64,000 nt of DNA from Deinococcus apachensis DSM 19763 (lineage in GTDB: Bacteria; Deinococcota; Deinococci; Deinococcales; Deinococcaceae), in NCBI RefSeq assembly GCF_000381345.1, contig NZ_KB906406.1:62001-126000 (forward strand), in the 5' to 3' direction. Positions 58,313 through 64,000 of this stretch are shown here, one piece after another; position 1 is the stretch's first letter; each line of letters opens with the position of its first letter. The position numbers and the translations under genes are program-made. The notes beneath the pieces were generated by a model that saw only the letters and a program-made list of their open reading frames with translations, ran no database searches and had not been told where the DNA came from.

Positions 58313-58915
58313 ATGAGCGAGACGCCCCGCATTCACCTGGGTTCGCTGCTCCGCACGTCCTCGGACGCCCACGCGGAGGGGAACCTCGACCACCTCACCT
58401 ACCTGCAGGGCGACGCCGAGCAGACGCTGCGCTTCGCGCGCCCCGCCTCCTTCCGGGTCGATGTCAATGCCCTGGGCGGCAGCGAGATGTACCTCCAGGG
58501 CCGCTTCGAGCCCACGGTAATCATGGAATGTTCGCGCTGCCTGCGCGATGTGGAGGTGCCCCTCGACCTGAGGCTGGGCACTCTGCTGCGCTACGACCCG
58601 TCCGTCGAAGCCCCCTATCTGGACGAGGCGGAGTCCGGCGAGGAGGTCCTCGTTTTCGGCGACCCGGACCTGGACCTCAGCGCGTACCTGGCGGAAACCG
58701 CCCTACTGGCCGCCCCGCTGACCGTGCTGCACGCGCCTGACTGCAAGGGGCTGTGCCAGGTGTGCGGCCACGACCTGAACGAGGGACCCTGCGAACACAT
58801 GGCGCAGGTGCCCGTCGAGGAGATTGACGACCTGCTGGGCACCCCGGAGGGCTCGGCCCACGTCCGGCAGAATCCCTTCGCGGGGCTGCGTGACCTGAAG
58901 CTCCCGGAGGAGTGA
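58313..58915 (+). CDS. DUF177/YceD family protein
   Basis: A 200-residue member of the YceD (DUF177) family, linked in other bacteria to 23S rRNA accumulation and often encoded before rpmF. It has the two conserved cysteine elements: [18 protein letters not shown] near residue 65, and [18 protein letters not shown] near 142. They probably bind zinc. The region between is acidic. Here the partner is moaC rather than rpmF; the moaC start lies two bases past this stop. The gene is leaderless. Confidence 0.88.
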   Translation: MSETPRIHLGSLLRTSSDAHAEGNLDHLTYLQGDAEQTLRFARPASFRVDVNALGGSEMYLQGRFEPTVIMECSRCLRDVEVPLDLRLGTLLRYDPSVEAPYLDEAESGEEVLVFGDPDLDLSAYLAETALLAAPLTVLHAPDCKGLCQVCGHDLNEGPCEHMAQVPVEEIDDLLGTPEGSAHVRQNPFAGLRDLKLPEE

Positions 58916-58917
58916 GG

Positions 58918-59403
58918 GTGCCGGAGGAGAACACCCCAAAGCTGACCCATTTTCAGGACGGCCTGCCCAGGATGGTGGACGTGACGGACAAGGTCCCTAC
59001 CACCCGGACGGCGACCGCTGAGGGCTGGGTCCGGCTTCCCCGCGAGGCGCGGGCCGCGCTGGAGGCGGGCACCAATCCCAAGGGCGACCCCCTGACCGTC
59101 GCGCGTCTGGCGGGCCTCGCCGGAAGCAAGCGCACCGCGGACCTCGTGCTGCTGTGCCACCCTATCCCCGTGACAGGCGCCGACGTGTGCGTCAGTCTGG
59201 AGGAGGCCGGGGTGCGGATCGAGGCCACCGTGCGGACGACCGCCCCGACCGGCGTGGAGATGGAGGCCCTGACCGCCGTTACTGTTGCCGCTCTGAACGT
59301 ATACGACATGCTCAAGGCCGCGAGCAAGGCTATCGAGATCACCGGGGTGCGGCTGCTCGCCAAGACGGGCGGGAAAAGCGGCGAGTACCGGGCGACGGTC
59401 TGA
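58918..59403 (+). CDS. moaC: Cyclic pyranopterin monophosphate synthase MoaC
   Basis: Second enzyme of molybdenum-cofactor synthesis, forming cyclic pyranopterin monophosphate from the MoaA product. The 161 residues contain [64 protein letters not shown] and [14 protein letters not shown]. Together these give the complete active site (the TGVEMEALT and KSG motifs). I choose GTG 58918 because GGAGGA ends six bases before it; GTG 58912 would overlap that site. moaA is not in the window. Confidence 0.95.
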   Translation: MPEENTPKLTHFQDGLPRMVDVTDKVPTTRTATAEGWVRLPREARAALEAGTNPKGDPLTVARLAGLAGSKRTADLVLLCHPIPVTGADVCVSLEEAGVRIEATVRTTAPTGVEMEALTAVTVAALNVYDMLKAASKAIEITGVRLLAKTGGKSGEYRATV

Positions 59404-59448
59404 CCCGGGGTGGGAACCTTCCCGGAGCGTGAGCCGTAGAAAGAGCGT

Positions 59449-60969
59449 ATGGGCGTGACCGAGCGTGAGGCCTGGCTGGACCTGCTGCACCGCGAGGCAG
59501 ACGGGGACCTCACCCCTGCCGAGCAGGCGCGGCTGGCGGCACTCGCCCACGATCCCGAATTCGCGGAGCTGAGGCGGCGGCTCACCCGGGCCACCGCCTC
59601 CCTGAACGCCCTCCCCCTGCCCGCCTTGCCCCGCAGCCTCGCCGCCGAGGTCGCCTCGGAGGTCGTGTGGCAAGCGGCCCTGGGAGGCACGGCTCCTTCC
59701 CCACTGCCCACCTCGGTCGCCCCGCAGGTCGCCGCGGAGGTGGGGCTGGACCGTCGCCTGGCCCTGGCGTCCTCTCCCATCCTGCCCCGCAGTGTTGCGG
59801 CGAACGTGGCCAGGGACGTGCGGGCCTCGGCGGGGCTCACTCGCACCCTTCCCCCCCTGCCGACCTCGCTGGCCCACTCGGTGGCCGCCCGCATTGCGCG
59901 GGAGGGAACGGGGAGCGAGCTTCGGCCCACCCCGGCACCCCCGGCGCACAACCCCGCTCCCCTGCTGCTCGTCTCGGGGCTGCTCGTGGGCCTGACGCTG
60001 CTGGGGGTCACGAGCGCGTGGCCCAACCTGGCGGCGGGCGCGACCGTGCTGCAAACGCTGATCGCGCAGGTGTCGCCGCTCGCGGGGGTCGGGCTGCTGC
60101 TGCTGCTCGCCGTGAGCGCCCTGGTGATGTGGCGCCCCACCCCCGCCGTGCAGCGCTTCGGTGCGGGTGCCTTCGTGCTCGCCGCCGTGCTCACCCTGCC
60201 GCCGCTCTACCAGGCGTTCGGGCGCAGCGGCGTGACAGTCGGTCATGACGTCACGGTCCACGGCGCCGTGACCGGGAACGTGATCGCCGTCGGGGGGAAC
60301 GTGACCCTCGCCCCGGACGCAAGGGTGGGAGGTGAGGTCATCACGCTGTTCGGGGATGTGCGGCGCGAGGCAGGCGCGAGCGTGGCGGGCCGGGTCAACG
60401 CCCTGCTGGGCCGCGCGCCCGGGGACTCGACGGCCCTCCAGACCGCGCCCCCCCCGGGTCTGAGCGTCGCCACCGCCACCGCCTTCCGGCCGCTGCTGGG
60501 GTGGTTGGGTGGGGCGGCCTGGAGCCGGGTGTTCCTGGTGCTCACGGGCGGGATGCTCCTGCTGCTGTTCGTGACGGGCGCGGCACCGCTCCTCGCCCGG
60601 CGGCAGCGGCACGCGCCTGTGCGGACGCTCGCGCTGGGGGTGCTGGCCCTGGCCGTGCTGATCGGCCCGGCGCTGGGGCTGGCGCTCACCGGGCTGCTGG
60701 TGCCCGCGCTCCTCGCCACGGCCTTCGCCCTGCTGCTGGTGGCGACCGGCTTGAGTGTGAGCGCCTACGACGCGGGCCGCGCCCTCGCCTTCCGCCTGCG
60801 CCTACCCCTCCCGGACGTGCTGGGCGCACTGCTGGGCCTGAGTGCCGTCGCGGCCAGCCTCGCCCTGCCGCCCCTGGCCCTCACGTTCGCGCTCGTGGGC
60901 GGCGCCTGGGGAGCGGGCACCCTCCTCCTGACCCGCTCGGAGTGGGAAAGTCGGGGAATCGTGAGATAG
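59449..60969 (+). CDS. Membrane protein with anti-sigma-like head, four 26-residue repeats and bactofilin-like segment
   Basis: A 506-residue protein not matching one known family. Residues 1-55 (LDLLHREADGDLTPAEQARLAAL) resemble an anti-sigma N-terminus, but the zinc-binding His/Cys set is absent. Residues 60-149 hold four copies of LPxS[LV]AxxVAxx[VI], starting at 60, 86, 112 and 137. Two membrane helices follow (about 170-215). Then come a beta-roll stretch (VTVGHDVTVHGAVTGNVIAVGG, residues about 262-310) like polymer-forming bactofilins, and four or five more helices. A regulator tethered to the membrane and sensing the envelope is one possible reading. It follows moaC by 45 bases. Confidence 0.6.
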   Translation: MGVTEREAWLDLLHREADGDLTPAEQARLAALAHDPEFAELRRRLTRATASLNALPLPALPRSLAAEVASEVVWQAALGGTAPSPLPTSVAPQVAAEVGLDRRLALASSPILPRSVAANVARDVRASAGLTRTLPPLPTSLAHSVAARIAREGTGSELRPTPAPPAHNPAPLLLVSGLLVGLTLLGVTSAWPNLAAGATVLQTLIAQVSPLAGVGLLLLLAVSALVMWRPTPAVQRFGAGAFVLAAVLTLPPLYQAFGRSGVTVGHDVTVHGAVTGNVIAVGGNVTLAPDARVGGEVITLFGDVRREAGASVAGRVNALLGRAPGDSTALQTAPPPGLSVATATAFRPLLGWLGGAAWSRVFLVLTGGMLLLLFVTGAAPLLARRQRHAPVRTLALGVLALAVLIGPALGLALTGLLVPALLATAFALLLVATGLSVSAYDAGRALAFRLRLPLPDVLGALLGLSAVAASLALPPLALTFALVGGAWGAGTLLLTRSEWESRGIVR

Positions 60970-60976
60970 CTTCACT

Positions 60977-61019
60977 GCAAAAAAAAGCCGTGGGCCGGAG
61001 GATGAACTCTCCGGCCCAC
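60977..61019 (-). terminator. Terminator after ddrO
   Basis: GTGGGCCGGAG at 60990-61000 pairs perfectly with 61009-61019. On the minus strand it is followed by eight T residues. It starts 17 bases past the ddrO stop. Confidence 0.9.
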
Positions 61020-61035
61020 AGTCATTGGGAAGCGC

Positions 61036-61425
<390 letters not shown>

Positions 61426-61552
61426 ATTCACCTCCTCGGCTGCGGCGTCGCCTCACACGGTCCCGCTTCAAGGGCGGGGCGTGCGTGCCGCCTGGGGCTG
61501 GGCTTCTCCCTTCAGGGTTTGCCTGGAGACAGAATCCGCCACCCTTGATTGG

Positions 61553-61581
61553 AGTGTAACACCACCCCTCGGTACGGTCAA
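61553..61581 (-). promoter_or_regulatory. ddrO promoter
   Basis: On the minus strand TTGACC (61576-61581), a 17-base spacer and TACACT (61553-61558). Transcription would start near 61546. Confidence 0.75.
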
Positions 61582-61591
61582 TACAGAATAA
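61573..61591 (-). promoter_or_regulatory. RDRM-like operator over the ddrO -35 box
   Basis: TTATTCTGTATTGACCGTA on the minus strand. The ATTGAC core and flanking TTA/TA match part of the radiation/desiccation response motif TTATGTCATTGACATAA, but the palindrome is imperfect and one base short. The position over the -35 box fits autorepression by DdrO. Confidence 0.4.
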
Positions 61592-61604
61592 AGCTTCGCT
61601 CTTC

Positions 61605-61633
61605 TTGCTCCCCATAATAGACTCTGCTACTAT
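61605..61633 (+). promoter_or_regulatory. Promoter of small gene divergent from ddrO
   Basis: TTGCTC (61605-61610), a 17-base spacer ending TGC, and TACTAT (61628-61633), an extended -10. An AATAG...CTACTAT imperfect dyad overlaps the -10. Confidence 0.7.
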
Positions 61634-61711
61634 CGTCTCCAAAGCAGAGCTCGTCCTCGTCACGCATTTTTTCAGCGTTTCACCCCCTATTGCCCCGCAG
61701 GAGGGCCCTTC

Positions 61712-61963
61712 ATGCGTGCATTGGATACCATCGCCGAAAGCATACGTATCGGCTACGTTCACCCCACCACGGTGCTGAACACCCTGATTGAGGCCGAGAA
61801 CGAGGGCGGCCTGGGAGCAGTCCGGCGCATTGAGCGCCACCTCAGCATCGGTCTCCACGCGCTGCGCGACCGCCAGCATCCCCACAGCGCCCTGGCCCAG
61901 ACCTGGCTGGGGGCGGCCCGCGCCTACCTGGTCACCCAGGTGGAGCGAAAGCAGGCCGTGTAA
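61712..61963 (+). CDS. Small hypothetical protein divergent from ddrO (83 aa)
   Basis: Unrecognised, mostly helical cytosolic protein. It begins MRALDTIAESIRIGYVHPTT and includes VLNTLIEAENEGGLGAVRRIE and ALAQTWLGAARAYLVTQVERK. GCAGGAGGG lies about seven bases before the ATG, and a well-formed promoter lies about 80 bases upstream, so it is a real gene. It shares the 286-base control region with ddrO. Co-control with the damage response is possible but unproven. Confidence 0.75.
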   Translation: MRALDTIAESIRIGYVHPTTVLNTLIEAENEGGLGAVRRIERHLSIGLHALRDRQHPHSALAQTWLGAARAYLVTQVERKQAV

Positions 61964-61975
61964 GCGCAACAGGAA

Positions 61976-62020
61976 GAGAGGGCGGAGACTGCGTTCAGCT
62001 CTCCGCCCTCTCTCTTTGTC
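61976..62020. terminator. Bidirectional terminator
   Basis: A perfect 13-base stem, GAGAGGGCGGAGA at 61976-61988 with 62000-62012, followed by TCTTTGTC. It separates the 83-residue gene from the convergent carboxypeptidase gene. Confidence 0.85.
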
Positions 62021-62021
62021 T

Positions 62022-63515
<1,494 letters not shown>

Positions 63516-63575
63516 GCCCGCAGCCTAGAGCACGCGGCGGCCCCCTACGTCGTCAGGCGGAGGTAGGGACGCGGC

Positions 63576-64000
63576 TCACTGCCAGCGCTCCCGGCCCTCC
63601 CCCACCTCGCCCAAGAGCAACGGGCGGAGTTCGCCGATGAGGTACAGGCTGCCGCACACGACCGACCGACCACCTGCGGGCAACAGGTCGAGCGCGGCAG
63701 CGGGCGTCTCGGCGAATCGTACCGGCAGGCCCGCGAAATGCGGGGCGAGTGTGGCGGGATCAGCCGCCCGCGGACTCAGCATCGCGCGGGTAAGGATGAC
63801 CTCGGATGCCACCCCCCGGAGTGCCGCCGCCACGCCCGCCACGTCCTTGTCCGCCGCCGCGCCGAACGCGACCGGGAGCCGCTCCACCCCCAGCCCCCGC
63901 AGCGCGTCCGCGAGGGCCCGGGCACCGTCCGGGTTGTGTGCTCCGTCCAGCAGCACCCGGCCCCCCCGCCAGGACAGGGCCTCCAGGCGCCCCGGCCAGC
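63576..64000 (-). CDS. folC: FolC, C-terminal part (runs off window)
   Basis: C-terminal domain of the bifunctional folylpolyglutamate/dihydrofolate synthase, which adds glutamates to folates. The frame is open to the window edge, reading WPGRLEALSWRGGRVLLDGA followed by HNPDGARALADAL, the conserved Mur-ligase/FolC signature at the start of the C-terminal domain. PVAFGAAADKDVAGVAAALRG and VVCGSLYLIGELRPLL complete it. About 140 residues are present; the ATP-binding half lies beyond 64000. The gene is co-directional with and just upstream of the M32 peptidase gene. Confidence 0.9.
   Translation of the reverse strand, partial: WPGRLEALSWRGGRVLLDGAHNPDGARALADALRGLGVERLPVAFGAAADKDVAGVAAALRGVASEVILTRAMLSPRAADPATLAPHFAGLPVRFAETPAAALDLLPAGGRSVVCGSLYLIGELRPLLLGEVGEGRERWQ

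Noticed and set aside
58615..60612. 665-codon open frame on the minus strand
   Set aside because: Antisense to the YceD, moaC and repeat-protein genes; no recognisable motif and very high Arg/Gly/Gln content.

Overview
The window is chromosomal DNA of a Deinococcus species. The strongest marker is a complete DdrO repressor gene (61036-61425) that keeps the Leu106-Arg107 pair cut by the IrrE/PprI protease. Supporting signs are the high GC content, many genes whose start codon lies 6-7 bases behind a TANNNT -10 box (leaderless transcription, known to be common in this genus), and dense 4-base ATGA/GTGA gene overlaps. I see no insertion sequence, integrase, phage gene or CRISPR array.

Layout. 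0.2-6.7 kb: TPR-GGDEF diguanylate cyclase, aldo/keto reductase, a coupled DUF429-YdeI-cupin operon, and a coupled AraC/DinB regulator-SDR pair. 6.9-9.6 kb: minD-minE and, divergently, rimO. 9.7-14.3 kb: a four-gene polysaccharide O-acetylation cassette resembling algF-algI-algJ-algX. 14.4-17.5 kb: prepilin peptidase, queuosine-type genes (QueP/YhhQ transporter plus a short QueF-like protein) and an arginase-like protein. 17.5-21.2 kb: three tandem two-domain GNAT acetyltransferases divergent from a PIG-L/BshB-like deacetylase. 21.2-30.6 kb: a repeat-bearing spacer, DUF4142 protein, M20 and S9 peptidases, an RGG-like low-complexity protein, an NMT1/THI5-type binding protein, a DUF2795 protein and a RecQ helicase without HRDC. 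30.8-38.2 kb: CorA-like transporter, RIO1-like kinase behind a 41-residue upstream frame, GNAT, DinB, VOC, CitE-like lyase, and the psuK-psuG pseudouridine catabolic pair.

38.3-57.7 kb is dominated by exopolysaccharide synthesis. After lpd come a phosphohexomutase, fcl and gmd (GDP-mannose to GDP-fucose), tRNA-Glu(UUC), an O-antigen-ligase-like gene, and a long leftward operon: 31-codon leader, manC, Wzc-like chain-length protein, WbaP-like initiating transferase, Wzy polymerase, Wzx flippase, one GT2, three GT4 glycosyltransferases and a membrane-anchored unknown. A StrD-type nucleotidylyltransferase lies divergently upstream. Together these genes can make GDP-mannose and GDP-fucose, start the repeat unit on undecaprenyl phosphate, build, flip and polymerise it. 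The Alg-like cassette 30 kb away may acetylate the product. The Wzc-like protein has lost its Walker A lysine and tyrosine tail, so control by tyrosine phosphorylation looks absent.

57.7-64.0 kb: a decayed peroxiredoxin gene, a DUF177/YceD gene, moaC, a membrane protein with four 26-residue repeats and a bactofilin-like stretch, ddrO with a divergent small gene, an M32 carboxypeptidase, and the 3' end of folC leaving the window.
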